Positions 39,425-50,443 of a stretch of 64,000 nucleotides of DNA are shown here, one piece after another. Source of the DNA: Kribbella italica (lineage in GTDB: Bacteria > Actinomycetota > Actinomycetes > Propionibacteriales > Kribbellaceae); NCBI RefSeq assembly GCF_014205135.1, contig NZ_JACHMY010000001.1:8122001-8186000 (forward strand). Reading direction: 5' to 3'. Under the pieces are notes generated by a model that did no database searches, was not told the DNA's origin, and saw nothing but the letters and a program-made list of their open reading frames with translations. The position numbers and the translations under genes are program-made. How positions within the stretch are numbered: the stretch's first letter is position 1; each line of letters opens with the position of its first letter.

Positions 39425-41002
39425 TCACAGGGGGATGTTGCCGTGCTTCTTCGGGGGCAGGGTGTCGCGTTTGGTGCGGAGCAGGCGGAGCGCGCGGACG
39501 ATCTCGGCGCGGGTCTCGCTCGGCTTGATCACCGCGTCGATATAGCCGCGTTCGGCCGCGATGTACGGGTTGGCGAGGTGGTCCTCGTACTCGGTGATCA
39601 GTTGCTGGCGGCGCGACTCGAGGTCCTCGGCGGCGGCCAGTTCGCGGCGGTGCAGGATGTTGACGGCGCCCTGCGCGCCCATCACCGCGATCTGGGCGGT
39701 CGGCCAGGCGATGTTCATGTCGGCGCCGAGGTGCTTGGAGCCCATCACGTCGTACGCGCCGCCGTACGCCTTGCGGGTGATCACGGTGATCATCGGCACG
39801 GTCGCCTCGGCGTACGCGTAGATCAGCTTCGCGCCGCGGCGGATGATGCCGTTCCACTCCTGGTCGGTGCCGGGCAGGAAGCCGGGTACGTCGACGAAGG
39901 TCAGGATCGGCACGTTGAACGCGTCGCAGGTGCGGACGAACCGGGCCGCCTTCTCCGACGCGTCGATGTCGAGCGTGCCGGCGAACTGCATCGGCTGGTT
40001 CGCGACCACGCCGACCGGGCGGCCCTCGACCCGGCCGAACCCGACGATCAGGTTCGGCGCGAACAGCGCCTGTACCTCGAGGAAGTCGCCGTCGTCGACC
40101 ACGGTCTCGATCACCGTGTGCATGTCGTACGGCTGGTTCGGCGAGTCCGGGATCAGCGTGTCGAGCGCCGCGTCCAGGTCGGTCACCGCGAGGTCGGCCG
40201 GGGCGTCGTACACCGGCGGGTCCTCGAGGTTGTTCTGCGGCAGGTGCGCGACCAGGGCCTTCACCCAGTCGATCGCGTCCTCCTCGTCGCTGCCGAGGTA
40301 GTGCGCGTTGCCGGACTTGGTGTTGTGCGTCCGGGCGCCGCCGAGCTCCTCCTGGGTGACGTCCTCACCAGTGACGGTCTTGATCACGTCCGGGCCGGTG
40401 ATGAACATGTACGACGACTCGTCCACCATCACGGTGAAGTCGGTGACGGCCGGCGAGTACACCGCGCCGCCGGCGCACGGGCCCATGATGAGGGAGATCT
40501 GCGGGATCACCCCGGACGCGCGGACGTTGCGGCGGAAGATCTCGCCGTACAGGCCGAGGCTCACGACGCCTTCCTGGATCCGGGCGCCGCCGGAGTCGTT
40601 GATGCCGATCAGCGGGCAGCCGATCTTCATCGCCAGGTCCATCACCTTGACGATCTTCTCGCCGAACACCTCGCCGAGCGAGCCACCGAAGACGGTGAAG
40701 TCCTGGGCGAACACGCACACCTGGCGGCCGTCGATGGTGCCGAAGCCGGTCACCACGCCGTCGCCGTACGGGCGGTTCGCGTCGAGCCCGAACGAGGTGG
40801 ACCGGTGGCGGGCGAACTCGTCCAGCTCGGAGAAGGATCCCTCGTCCAGCAGCAGGGCGATCCGCTCGCGCGCGGTCTTCTTGCCGCGGGCGTGCTGCTT
40901 CTCCACCGCGCGCTCGGACCCGGCGTGCACGGCCTCGTCCAGCCGCTGCTCCAGGTCCGCGAGCTTCCCGGCGGTGGTGTGGATGTTCACGGTCTCTCCC
41001 AT
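39425..41002 (-). CDS. Acyl-CoA (propionyl-CoA) carboxylase carboxyltransferase beta subunit
   Basis: 525 residues. HTTAGKLADLEQRLDEA, GKKTARERIALLLDEGSF, PYGDGVVTGFGTIDGRQVCVFAQDFTVFGGSLGE, INDSGGARIQEGV, MGPCAGGAVYSPAVTDFTVMV in the N-half; VGVVANQPMQFAGTLDIDASEKAARF, FVDVPGFLPGTDQEWNGIIRRGAKLIYAYAEATVPMITVITRKAYGGAYDVMGSK in the C-half. It matches AccD5/PccB of actinobacteria, making methylmalonyl-CoA or malonyl-CoA with a biotinylated alpha subunit that is not in this window. ATG 41002 lies 8 bases after a TAGGCT box (leaderless); GTG 40990 with GGAG is an alternative. Confidence 0.92.
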   Translation of the reverse strand: MGETVNIHTTAGKLADLEQRLDEAVHAGSERAVEKQHARGKKTARERIALLLDEGSFSELDEFARHRSTSFGLDANRPYGDGVVTGFGTIDGRQVCVFAQDFTVFGGSLGEVFGEKIVKVMDLAMKIGCPLIGINDSGGARIQEGVVSLGLYGEIFRRNVRASGVIPQISLIMGPCAGGAVYSPAVTDFTVMVDESSYMFITGPDVIKTVTGEDVTQEELGGARTHNTKSGNAHYLGSDEEDAIDWVKALVAHLPQNNLEDPPVYDAPADLAVTDLDAALDTLIPDSPNQPYDMHTVIETVVDDGDFLEVQALFAPNLIVGFGRVEGRPVGVVANQPMQFAGTLDIDASEKAARFVRTCDAFNVPILTFVDVPGFLPGTDQEWNGIIRRGAKLIYAYAEATVPMITVITRKAYGGAYDVMGSKHLGADMNIAWPTAQIAVMGAQGAVNILHRRELAAAEDLESRRQQLITEYEDHLANPYIAAERGYIDAVIKPSETRAEIVRALRLLRTKRDTLPPKKHGNIPL

Positions 41003-41010
41003 AGTCGGGC

Positions 41011-41016
41011 AGCCTA
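41011..41016 (-). promoter_or_regulatory. -10 box of a probable leaderless promoter for the carboxylase beta gene
   Basis: On the minus strand TAGGCT ends 8 bases before ATG 41002, and no ribosome site precedes that ATG. Confidence 0.45.
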
Positions 41017-41039
41017 ACTGGCCGGTAGGCGGTTGGCGG

Positions 41040-41265
41040 CTGTGACTTGGGACGCAGTGGGTTGGGGGTGGGTGGGGACGGGCTGGGGGTTGGGGGTGAT
41101 GTGAAGAGGGTTGGTGGTGAGCGGGAGGTGAGGCCTGGCGGGGGTGGGGGTTTTCGGGCCAGGGAAGGAAAGGTCGAGTGGGGTGGGGCTTGGGGATTGG
41201 TGATGTGCGCCTGGTGGGGGGACTATTTGGTGGCTTGACGGGGGTTGGGCGTGCCTTCTTGCGGG
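41040..41265 (+). other. G-rich intergenic tract with quadruplex motif
   Basis: The gap between the carboxylase beta and SCP2 genes is almost only G and T with some A on this strand, with many runs of three to six G. GGGTTGGGGGTGGGTGGGG (41059-41077) meets the classic four-run G-quadruplex pattern. I find no convincing gene in it. It lies on the template side of the leftward carboxylase promoter region. Confidence 0.6.
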
Positions 41266-41793
41266 TTAGTGGGGGCCTGCGGCGAAGATCTTGGTCAGGC
41301 GGGCTGCTAGGGCCAGGTCGCCTCGGACGGAGAGGCGTTGTTTGAGGACGGCGGTGATGGGGTCCTCGTTGCCGGTGACGATCTTCAGGAGGGTGGCGGG
41401 ATCGGTGCGGACCGAGATCTGGGCCGGGCCGGGGTGGGTGGGCAGCAGTTCGCAGCGGCCGTCGGTGATCTGGAGGTAGTACTCGTCGACGCCCTCGCCG
41501 TGTACGCCGCCGGCCGCGCCCGTGATCTGCCAGGTGACGACCGCGTCGAACCCGCCGGCCCGGGCCGGCCGGAGGTACTCCGGCATCCGGCGAAAGATCT
41601 CGCGCAACGCGATCTCTCGCACACCCCCGATGAGTCGATGCCGAAGCTCCCGTTCCGACGTCCGGTCCACCAGCCGGGCCAGTTCGCCCAGTTCGAGCCC
41701 TGACCAGTCGCCGGACTCCAACCAGTGCGCACCGCCACGCTCGGTCAAGCAGACCTCCCCGTGGCGACTTCCTGACGAAACCGTTCCGGACAC
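41266..41793 (-). CDS. SCP-2 sterol transfer family protein
   Basis: 175 residues. The C-terminal half has the SCP2 pattern: VVTWQITGAAGGVHGEGVDEYYLQITDGRCEL, ISVRTDPATLLKIVTGNEDPITAVLKQRLSVRGDLALAARLTKIF. Such domains bind lipids or act in small-ligand enzymes. GTG 41793 is the longest start; a later start cannot be excluded, since the first 20 residues fall in a region duplicated upstream. It is divergent from a TetR gene across a large palindrome. Confidence 0.8.
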   Translation of the reverse strand: MSGTVSSGSRHGEVCLTERGGAHWLESGDWSGLELGELARLVDRTSERELRHRLIGGVREIALREIFRRMPEYLRPARAGGFDAVVTWQITGAAGGVHGEGVDEYYLQITDGRCELLPTHPGPAQISVRTDPATLLKIVTGNEDPITAVLKQRLSVRGDLALAARLTKIFAAGPH

Positions 41794-41821
41794 CCGTACG
41801 GCGTGCCCGTGGCGACTTCCT
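41758..41821 (+). repeat. 16-bp direct repeat, 48 bases apart
   Basis: CCCGTGGCGACTTCCT occurs at 41758-41773 and 41806-41821. The first copy lies in the 5' end of the SCP2 gene, and the second runs into the TetR palindrome. It suggests a local duplication of the promoter edge. Confidence 0.8.
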
Positions 41822-41855
41822 ACCAGACCGTAGGAATTTCCTACGACCTGGTAGG
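41819..41855. promoter_or_regulatory. 37-bp nearly perfect palindrome, probable TetR operator
   Basis: Outer arms CCTACCAG and CTGGTAGG and inner arms CGTAGGAA and TTCCTACG are centred on 41837; only the two bases between the arms on each side fail to match. It lies 8 bases before the TetR start and 25 bases before the divergent SCP2 start, ideal for autoregulation and repression of SCP2. The inner and outer arms share the CCTAC core, so two dimers may bind. Confidence 0.75.
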
Positions 41856-41863
41856 TTTGTCAA

Positions 41864-42502
41864 GTGGTCAGCCCCGACGAGCCGGTTGCGGAACCTCGCC
41901 GCCGGGCCGCGCACCTCGGCCCGGAACGCCGGCGGCCGATGATCCTCGAGGCCGCCCTGGAGGTCTTCTCCGAGCGCGGCTACGCCGGTACGACGATGCA
42001 GTCGGTCGCCGACGCCGCCGGAGTCACCAAGCCGGTCGTCTACGCCTCGTTCGCCAACCGCGACGAGCTGCTGCTGGCGCTGCTGGCCCGCGAGGAGCAG
42101 CACCTGGTGCTCTCGATCATGGCCGCGCTGCCGGCCGACCCGACCGTCGGGACGCCGCAGGAGCACGTCCTCGAAGGGCTGTCGGCGTTCCTCGAGACCG
42201 CGGCGAAGAATCCCCAGTCCTGGCGGATCGTCTTCGGAGCCCAGTACGGCGCGGCCCCGGTCGTCGCCGACCGCGTCCGCGCCGCCCGCGCGTTCCTGGT
42301 CGAAGGCCTGCGGCTGACGCTCGTGCAATCGTTGCCGGGCGTCACCGCCCCGGACGCGAACCTCCCGGTCCTGGCCGAGATGCTCGCCTCGATGACCGAG
42401 GCCTGCGCCCGCATGCTCGTTGTCGACGGGACCGACCGCACCCCGGCCGAGCTGGCCCAAGTCGTCTCCCAAGTAGTCGGCGGCGGCTTCAGCTCGGTCT
42501 GA
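41864..42502 (+). CDS. TetR family transcriptional regulator
   Basis: 212 residues. HTH: MILEAALEVFSERGYAGTTMQSVADAAGVTKPVVYASFANRDELLLALLAREE, followed by a nine-helix ligand domain (LEGLSAFLETAAKNPQSWRIVFGAQYG). The GTG start is 8 bases after the palindrome. The likely target is the divergent SCP2 gene and itself; the ligand is probably an acyl or lipid compound, given the SCP2 neighbour (inference). Confidence 0.9.
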   Translation: MVSPDEPVAEPRRRAAHLGPERRRPMILEAALEVFSERGYAGTTMQSVADAAGVTKPVVYASFANRDELLLALLAREEQHLVLSIMAALPADPTVGTPQEHVLEGLSAFLETAAKNPQSWRIVFGAQYGAAPVVADRVRAARAFLVEGLRLTLVQSLPGVTAPDANLPVLAEMLASMTEACARMLVVDGTDRTPAELAQVVSQVVGGGFSSV

Positions 42503-42519
42503 CCACCCGACCGCCTGCC

Positions 42520-42610
42520 CCCGCTCCCGCCTCGCGCCTCGCGCTCCCGCGCCTCGCGCTCCCACGCCCCGCGCCCCGCGCTCCCGCGCCCCGCGCTCCC
42601 GCGCTCCCGG
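42520..42610 (+). repeat. C-rich degenerate minisatellite
   Basis: About 90 bases built from variants of GCGCTCCCGCGCC(T/C)C, 11-16 bases per unit, lie between the TetR stop and the ppc promoter. The strand is almost purely C/G/T. The rest of this 203-base gap contains the ppc promoter region only. Confidence 0.75.
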
Positions 42611-42705
42611 CGTACCGTTAGCTCGTCGCCACGCTCGGTCACGATCTGCGTTCACTGGCCGGACCATGAGGCGAGAGAGCGCGGCCACAGATATCGTGGG
42701 CGAAC

Positions 42706-45344
<2,639 letters not shown>

Positions 45345-45345
<1 letters not shown>

Positions 45346-46163
45346 TGGAGCACCCGAGGTTCGGCGACCTGGAGCGCCCGCCGCTGGACGAGAAGTTCCT
45401 GCGGGCGCGCCTGCTGGGTCCTGGTGGGCTGTGGACGCAGATCGACGTACTGACCGAGACGCCGTCCACCAACGCCGTCCTGGCCGCCGCTGCACGCACC
45501 GGAGCCCCTGAGGGTCTGGTGGCGACAGCGGAGTACCAGTCGTCCGGACGTGGACGGCTGGGCCGCACGTGGACCACTCCGCCGCGCTCTGCGCTGCTGA
45601 CGTCGGTCCTGCTGCGCCCGACTGCGGTCCCGGCTGCTCGCTGGCCGTGGCTGGGCCTGCTGGTCTCGCTGGCCGTCGCATCCGCCGTACGGCGAGTTGC
45701 TGAGGTCCCGGCGCAGGTGAAGTGGCCGAACGACGTACTGATCGAGGACCGGAAGCTCGCGGGCATCCTGCTCGAGCGGGTCGAGGGGCCGGCGGCGATC
45801 GTCGGGATGGGCCTCAACGTCACGCTGCGCGCCGACGAGCGGCCGCATCCGGCGGCGACGTCACTGGCGCTGGAAGGCGCGGCGACGACGGACCGGGTGA
45901 CGGTGCTGTCCGCCGTACTGCGAGAGCTGGCTGCCCGGTACGAGGAGTGGGTCGCCGCGGCGGGCGATCCGGCGGTGATCCTGCCGGACTATCAGGAGCT
46001 GTCGGCAACGATCGGCCGGCCGGTCCGGGTCGAGCTGCCGGACGGGAAGTTCCTGGAGGGCAAGGCGACCGGGCTGGACACCGACGGCCGGCTGCTGGTC
46101 GACGCCGCCGACGGCCAACGAGCGCTGGCCGCCGGCGACGTGACACACCTACGCCCTAGCTAG
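45345..46163 (+). CDS. birA: Biotin-[acetyl-CoA-carboxylase] ligase
   Basis: 272 residues. It lacks the N-terminal HTH of Escherichia coli BirA, so it is a pure ligase. Motifs: DVLTETPSTNAVLAAAA, the biotinyl-AMP loop SSGRGRLGRTWTTPP, VKWPNDVLIEDRKLAGILLE, VGMGLNVTL, and the C-terminal SH3-like lid (GRPVRVELPDGKFLEGKATGLDTDGRLLVDAADGQ). It attaches biotin to the carrier lysine of acyl-CoA carboxylases, matching the carboxylase beta and epsilon genes nearby. Coupled to ppc by a one-base overlap. Confidence 0.95.
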
Positions 46164-46263
46164 TGAACAGCTTGGCTGCGGTGATCAGGGTCTGGATGAC
46201 GCCGTAGCCGAGCAAGACGGCGACGAGCGCCCAGGAAACGACCAGGCGAGGTGTCTGGTTCAT
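46156..46263 (-). CDS. Very small membrane protein, MFS transporter small subunit type
   Basis: 35 residues: MNQTPRLVVSWALVAVLLG then YGVIQTLITAAKLFTS, a single hydrophobic helix after a polar start. Its ATG overlaps the stop of the OFA-type transporter gene (ATGA), and its end runs past the birA stop by a few bases on the opposite strand. Proteins of this size and kind are known right after OFA-type transporters and are called MFS transporter small subunits. It probably associates with the transporter in the membrane. Confidence 0.75.
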   Translation of the reverse strand: MNQTPRLVVSWALVAVLLGYGVIQTLITAAKLFTS

Positions 46264-47657
46264 GACGCGGCCTCCGTTGCTGCGGTGCTGGACTTCTCGT
46301 GGAACCTCTCGGCGACCGGGCGGATCAGCAGGTTGGCGACGAAACCGATCGCCAGGACGCCGACCATGGTGAACAGCGCCGGCCGGTAGGCCTCCTCGGT
46401 CAGCGTGCCCGGCTTGCCCTCACGGTCCAGGAAGCCGTTGATGATGAGCGGCCCGGCGACCCCCGCCACCGACCACGCGGTCAGCAGCCGGCCGTGGATC
46501 GCGCCGACCTGGTACGTGCCGAACAGGTCCCGCAGGTACGCCGGTACGGTCGCGAAACCGCCGCCGTAGAAGGACAGGATGACCGCGGCCAGCAGGACGA
46601 ACAGGGCCGTGCTGTTGTGGCCGACGGTGGCCAGCAGGAAGTACGCGATGATCCCGACGCCGAGGTACAGCGCGTAGATCGGCTTGCGGCCGATCACGTC
46701 GGACGTCGTCGACCAGCCGAACCGGCCGGCCATGTTGAAGATCGACAGCACACCGACGAACCCGGCCGCCGCGGCGACCGCGACCGACGACTTGCCGTCC
46801 GCGCCGCGGAAGAAGTCCTGGATCATCGGGCTGGCCTGCTCGAGGATGCCGATCCCGGCGGTGACGTTGCAGAGCAGCACCACCCACAGCAGCCAGAACT
46901 GCGGGGTCTTGATCGCGTTCGCGGCCGAGACGTTCGAGGTGGTGACGAGCGCCTTCTGCTTGACCGTCGACGGGTCGAAACCGTCCGGCTTCCAGCCCTC
47001 GGCGGGAACCCGGATGTTGAAGACGCCGAACATCATGATCACGAAGTAGGCGAGGCCGAGCGTGACGAACAGCGCGACCAGCGCGCCGCCGCCGGCCACC
47101 GACGCCGAGTTGTTCGGGTCGTAGCCGTCGTCGTACAGGCTGAGCAGCTGGCGCGACAGCGGGCTGGCGACCAGCGCGCCACCGCCGAAGCCCATGATCG
47201 CCAGGCCGGTGGCCAGGCCCGGGCGGTCCGGGAACCACTTGATCAGCGTCGAGACCGGCGAGATGTAGCCGATGCCCAGGCCGATGCCGCCGATCACGCC
47301 GTACCCGAGGTAGACCAGCCAGAGCTGACCGGTCCCGATGCCCAGGGCGCCGACCAGGAAGCCGGCGGCCCAGAAGCAGGCCGAGACGAACATCGCCTTG
47401 CGCGGCCCGTTGCGCTCGACCCACGTCCCGCCGACCGCGGCGGACAGTCCCAGCATCACGATCGCGATGCTGAAGATCACGCCGATCGAGGTCTGGCTGG
47501 CGTCGAAGTGCTTGACCAGCGAGGTCTTGTAGACCGAGGTCGCGTAGGCCTGACCGATGCACAGGTGTACCGCCAGCGCGGCCGGTGGGATCAGCCAGCG
47601 GCTGTACCCCGGGGGTGCGACGCTGTGCTCCCGGTCGAGGACCGACAAGATGCCCAT
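46260..47657 (-). CDS. OFA family MFS transporter (oxalate/formate antiporter type)
   Basis: 465 residues, about 12 helices. OFA features: RWLIPPAALAVHLCIGQAYATSVYKTSLVKHFDAS, WVERNGPRKAMFVSACFWAAGF, LVYLGYGVIGGIGLGIGYISPVSTLIKWFPDRPGLATGLAIMGFGGGALV and, in the second half, FWLLWVVLLCNVTAGIGILEQASPMIQD. The substrate is probably a small carboxylate, but oxalate itself is not proven. AAGGAG lies 9 bases before ATG 47657. A 35-residue partner gene is coupled at its 3' end, and an inverted repeat upstream suggests regulation. Confidence 0.9.
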   Translation of the reverse strand: MGILSVLDREHSVAPPGYSRWLIPPAALAVHLCIGQAYATSVYKTSLVKHFDASQTSIGVIFSIAIVMLGLSAAVGGTWVERNGPRKAMFVSACFWAAGFLVGALGIGTGQLWLVYLGYGVIGGIGLGIGYISPVSTLIKWFPDRPGLATGLAIMGFGGGALVASPLSRQLLSLYDDGYDPNNSASVAGGGALVALFVTLGLAYFVIMMFGVFNIRVPAEGWKPDGFDPSTVKQKALVTTSNVSAANAIKTPQFWLLWVVLLCNVTAGIGILEQASPMIQDFFRGADGKSSVAVAAAAGFVGVLSIFNMAGRFGWSTTSDVIGRKPIYALYLGVGIIAYFLLATVGHNSTALFVLLAAVILSFYGGGFATVPAYLRDLFGTYQVGAIHGRLLTAWSVAGVAGPLIINGFLDREGKPGTLTEEAYRPALFTMVGVLAIGFVANLLIRPVAERFHEKSSTAATEAAS

Positions 47658-47690
47658 CAGAACTGACTCCTTAGCAGGTAGCCCCCTGGC

Positions 47691-47711
47691 GCATACTGTC
47701 TTGCTGTATGC
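47691..47711. promoter_or_regulatory. Inverted repeat upstream of the OFA transporter
   Basis: GCATAC (47691-47696) and GTATGC (47706-47711) flank a 9-base centre, and CTGT recurs at about 10-base steps through 47696-47718. It lies 34 bases upstream of the transporter start in an AT-richer patch, so it may be an operator for an unlinked regulator. Confidence 0.45.
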
Positions 47712-47775
47712 ATTCTGTAAAGCATTGAATCACTTTCTCCGCCTGCTGCGTCTCGTCTCGTGATTGACTGATCTC

Positions 47776-48399
47776 ATGGCGATCTCGGCGAAGTTGTTGG
47801 GTGAGGACGAGTACGTCGTCGTCAGCACCCGGACGCACTGGAAAGCGCTGATCTTCCCGGTGTTCCTGCTGCTGCTCGTGGTGGCGGGCGGCGGTGGGTT
47901 CCTGACCGCGGTGGTGCCGTCGGGCAACCTGCAGACCCCGGCCCGGATCGCGATCGGCGTGGCCGGGCTGCTGGTCCTGGTGGTGTTCGGGGCCAAGCCG
48001 TTCCTGAACTGGTTCTTCTCGACGTACACGCTGACCAACCGGCGGCTGATCACCCGGCACGGCATCCTGACCCGGACCGGCCGCGACATCCCGCTGATGC
48101 GGATCAACGACGTGTCGTACGAGCACGGCCTGATCGACCGGATGCTCGGCTGCGGCACGCTGCAGATCCAGTCGGCCAGCGAGGGCGGGCATGTCGTCCT
48201 GCCCGACGTACCGCACGTCGAGCAGATGCACCTGAAGATGTCCGACCTGCTGTTCGGCGGGCCCGACGGCAAGCCCGGCGACGGCTACCTCGACGACGAG
48301 GCACCGCCGCAGCACCAGCGGATCCGGTCGCAGCAGCCGCCGGCCGAGGAGCCCGAGGCCGAGACGCTGTTCAGCTCCGACGACAACGACCGGCGCTGA
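47776..48399 (+). CDS. PH (bPH2) domain membrane protein
   Basis: 207 residues. Begins AISAKLLGEDEYVVVSTRTHWKALIFPV, then two membrane helices (FLLLLVVAGGGGFLTAV; IAIGVAGLLVLVVFGAKPFLNWFF) and the YdbS/bPH2-type segment TYTLTNRRLITRHGILTRTGRDIPLMRINDVSYEHGLIDRMLGCGTLQIQSASEGG. The C-terminal tail is acidic and disordered. In other actinobacteria this gene lies next to birA and acc genes; the function is unknown. ATG 47776 is preferred to an in-frame TTG 12 bases earlier. Confidence 0.88.
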   Translation: MAISAKLLGEDEYVVVSTRTHWKALIFPVFLLLLVVAGGGGFLTAVVPSGNLQTPARIAIGVAGLLVLVVFGAKPFLNWFFSTYTLTNRRLITRHGILTRTGRDIPLMRINDVSYEHGLIDRMLGCGTLQIQSASEGGHVVLPDVPHVEQMHLKMSDLLFGGPDGKPGDGYLDDEAPPQHQRIRSQQPPAEEPEAETLFSSDDNDRR

Positions 48400-48523
48400 G
48401 CTGCCCGTGATCTGCCCCGCGATCTGCCCCGGGGTGCCCTGCTGCCCGGCCCCGGTGCGCGATAGCCTCGGGTGACGGGTCGAGCACCTGTCCCGCAGGC
48501 CAGTAGATGAAGGGGTTTCGGCA

Positions 48524-49369
48524 ATGATCGATCCAGCCGGTGACGACCGGAACGAGCCGCCACCGAGCATCGACGTGACCAAGCCCAGCGTCGCGCGGGT
48601 CTACGACATGCTGCTCGGCGGCAAGGACAACTACGAGTCCGACCGGGTGATCTACCGCCAGATCATGGAGGTCGCGCCCGACCTGCCGGTCTGGGCCCGG
48701 GAGAACCGGCGCTGGCTGCAGCGCGCGGTCAGCTGGCTGACCCGCGAGCACCGGATCAGCCAGTTCCTCGACCTCGGTGCCGGCCTGCCGACCGCGCAGA
48801 ACACCCACCAGATCGCCCAGGGCATCAACCCGGTGACCAAGGTCGTGTACGTCGACAACGACCCGTCGGTGATCGCGCACGGCCGCGCCCTGCTGCTCGA
48901 CAACGAGTACACCGACTTCGCCGCGGCCGACTTCACCCGGCCGCACCAGGTGCTGTCCGACGAGGCCGTCGTGGTCGGCCTGGACGCGGACCGCCCGTTC
49001 GGCCTGATCGAGGCGCTGGTGCTGCACCACGTGCCCGACCTCGACCACGCCCGCGAGATCCAGGCGGCGTACCTGGACAAGCTGCCGTCGGGATCGTTCG
49101 TCGCGATCAGCCACGCCTGCAACCCGCGCGACGGCAGCGAGACCGCCCGGGTCGCCGAGGCCTTCGAGCAGCGGCTCGCGCCGAGTTTCCCCGACCTGCG
49201 CTTCCGGACGCCGGAGGAGATCCTGTCCCTGTTCGGCGACCTGAAGGTGCTCTCACCGGGCCTGGTCCGCCTGTCCGACTGGAACCCGTACGGCGAGGTC
49301 GACCTCGAGGCACCGGACATCGACGACGCCAGCAACTTCCTGTACTGCGCGGTCGCCCGCAAGCCCTGA
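48524..49369 (+). CDS. SAM-dependent methyltransferase, DUF574 (PF04672) type
   Basis: 281 residues. Family signature: KPSVARVYDMLLGGKDNYESDRVIYRQIMEVAPDLPVWARENRRWLQRAVSWL, then SAM-binding QFLDLGAGLPTAQNTHQIAQ, VVYVDNDPSVIAHGRALL and EALVLHHVPD. These are common, multi-copy actinobacterial methyltransferase-fold proteins with unknown substrates. The ATG follows AAGGGG at 9 bases. Confidence 0.9.
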   Translation: MIDPAGDDRNEPPPSIDVTKPSVARVYDMLLGGKDNYESDRVIYRQIMEVAPDLPVWARENRRWLQRAVSWLTREHRISQFLDLGAGLPTAQNTHQIAQGINPVTKVVYVDNDPSVIAHGRALLLDNEYTDFAAADFTRPHQVLSDEAVVVGLDADRPFGLIEALVLHHVPDLDHAREIQAAYLDKLPSGSFVAISHACNPRDGSETARVAEAFEQRLAPSFPDLRFRTPEEILSLFGDLKVLSPGLVRLSDWNPYGEVDLEAPDIDDASNFLYCAVARKP

Positions 49370-49459
49370 GCGACGGGCAACGGCCCCCGCGGTGCCGGAG
49401 GAACAGGCGCCACGAGGGCCGTGCTTCGTCGTTCAGGCCGCAGGGAACGGCCGGCTAGC

Positions 49460-50443
49460 TCAGTTCGCGCGGCTGGTGTTGATCTCGCCGTTGACTCCGG
49501 CCGGGAAGAAGCCGCCCTTGGTGGCCTTCTTCGGGGTCAGGTAGACGACGTTGAGGACCTGGTCGGCGCCGCGGCTGAAGGCGATGCCGTTGGCGTCGGT
49601 CGGGACGATGTTGGTCTTGCCCTTGTAGGTGACGCCCTGGTCGAGGTCGGTCTTGCCGTCGAGGCTGTCGCGGGCGTTGGAGATCGCCACCGAGGGGACC
49701 TCGAGGCCGGCCGCGACGAGGCTCGTGCGGATGTTGGCGGCGTGGTAGGCCTCGACCGCGAGGATGCCGGCCGCTGCCTCCAGGTAGGTCTTGTTGGTGA
49801 TCAGCGGAGCGGCGCCCTTGTACGCCGTGACGCCGACGTCCTCGAAGACGTACGCGGCGAGCAGGAAGTTGTTCTCGTTCGCGTAGGCGTCGAACTTCTG
49901 GCCGGGCTTGATCAGGCCGGCCGCGGTCGCTGCGGCGGTGAAGGCCGCGTCGATGTCGATCGCCGGACGAGCGACCTTGGCGCCGCCGAGCGCGCTGCGG
50001 AGGAACTTCACGTGGGCCAGCTCGTCGGCCGCGATCTCCTCGGCGTACGCCTTGACCGCCTTGGTCTGGAACTTCACCTTGCGGCCACCGCGCACGGCCC
50101 CCAGCTTGCCCTTGCCCACCACGTCGGTGGCGGACAGGCCGTAGCCGCGGACGGCGCGCAGGTAGAACTCGGCCTCCAGGTACTCGAGGTTGAGCGCGAA
50201 GTTCAGCACCGCGCCGTCGCTCGGCTGGCCGCTCGGGTGGTGCTTGTCGCCGAGCCCCAGGTCCAGCCCGAGCGGACCCGAGTCGGCAGCCGCGGGGTTG
50301 AGCACGCCGCTGGCCAGCAGCCCGCCGCCGGCCAGACCCGCACCGACGGTGGTGACACCGGCGGCCCGCAGGAACTTGCGCCGGTCGACACCGTTCTCGG
50401 CGCTGCGGTCGATCGCGTTACGGATGAAGAGTTTGTCGAACAT
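49460..50443 (-). CDS. Tat-exported ferritin-like domain protein
   Basis: 327 residues. Twin-arginine signal VDRRKFLRAAGVTTVGAGLAGGGLLASGVLNPAAA begins about residue 20. The ferritin-like four-helix domain has ligand-type residues in NFALNLEYLEAEFYLRAV, EEIAADELAHVKFLRSAL, NNFLLAAYVFEDVGVTAY and AGILAVEAYHAANIRTSL, the two ExxH-type pairs of PF13668 proteins. It may bind a di-iron or di-manganese centre outside the membrane; the role is unknown. GGAG lies 10 bases before ATG 50443. The 259-base gap upstream holds its promoter and the end of the mntH transcript; I see no gene there. Confidence 0.87.
   Translation of the reverse strand: MFDKLFIRNAIDRSAENGVDRRKFLRAAGVTTVGAGLAGGGLLASGVLNPAAADSGPLGLDLGLGDKHHPSGQPSDGAVLNFALNLEYLEAEFYLRAVRGYGLSATDVVGKGKLGAVRGGRKVKFQTKAVKAYAEEIAADELAHVKFLRSALGGAKVARPAIDIDAAFTAAATAAGLIKPGQKFDAYANENNFLLAAYVFEDVGVTAYKGAAPLITNKTYLEAAAGILAVEAYHAANIRTSLVAAGLEVPSVAISNARDSLDGKTDLDQGVTYKGKTNIVPTDANGIAFSRGADQVLNVVYLTPKKATKGGFFPAGVNGEINTSRAN

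Noticed and set aside
41047..41238. 63-codon plus-strand frame in the G-rich tract
   Set aside because: Its composition is only Gly/Trp/Val-like from G runs, with no homology or ribosome site.
49372..49422. Possible terminator between the DUF574-type and ferritin-like genes
   Set aside because: Only ACGGCCC/GGGCCGT arms with a loop over 30 bases; too weak to call.
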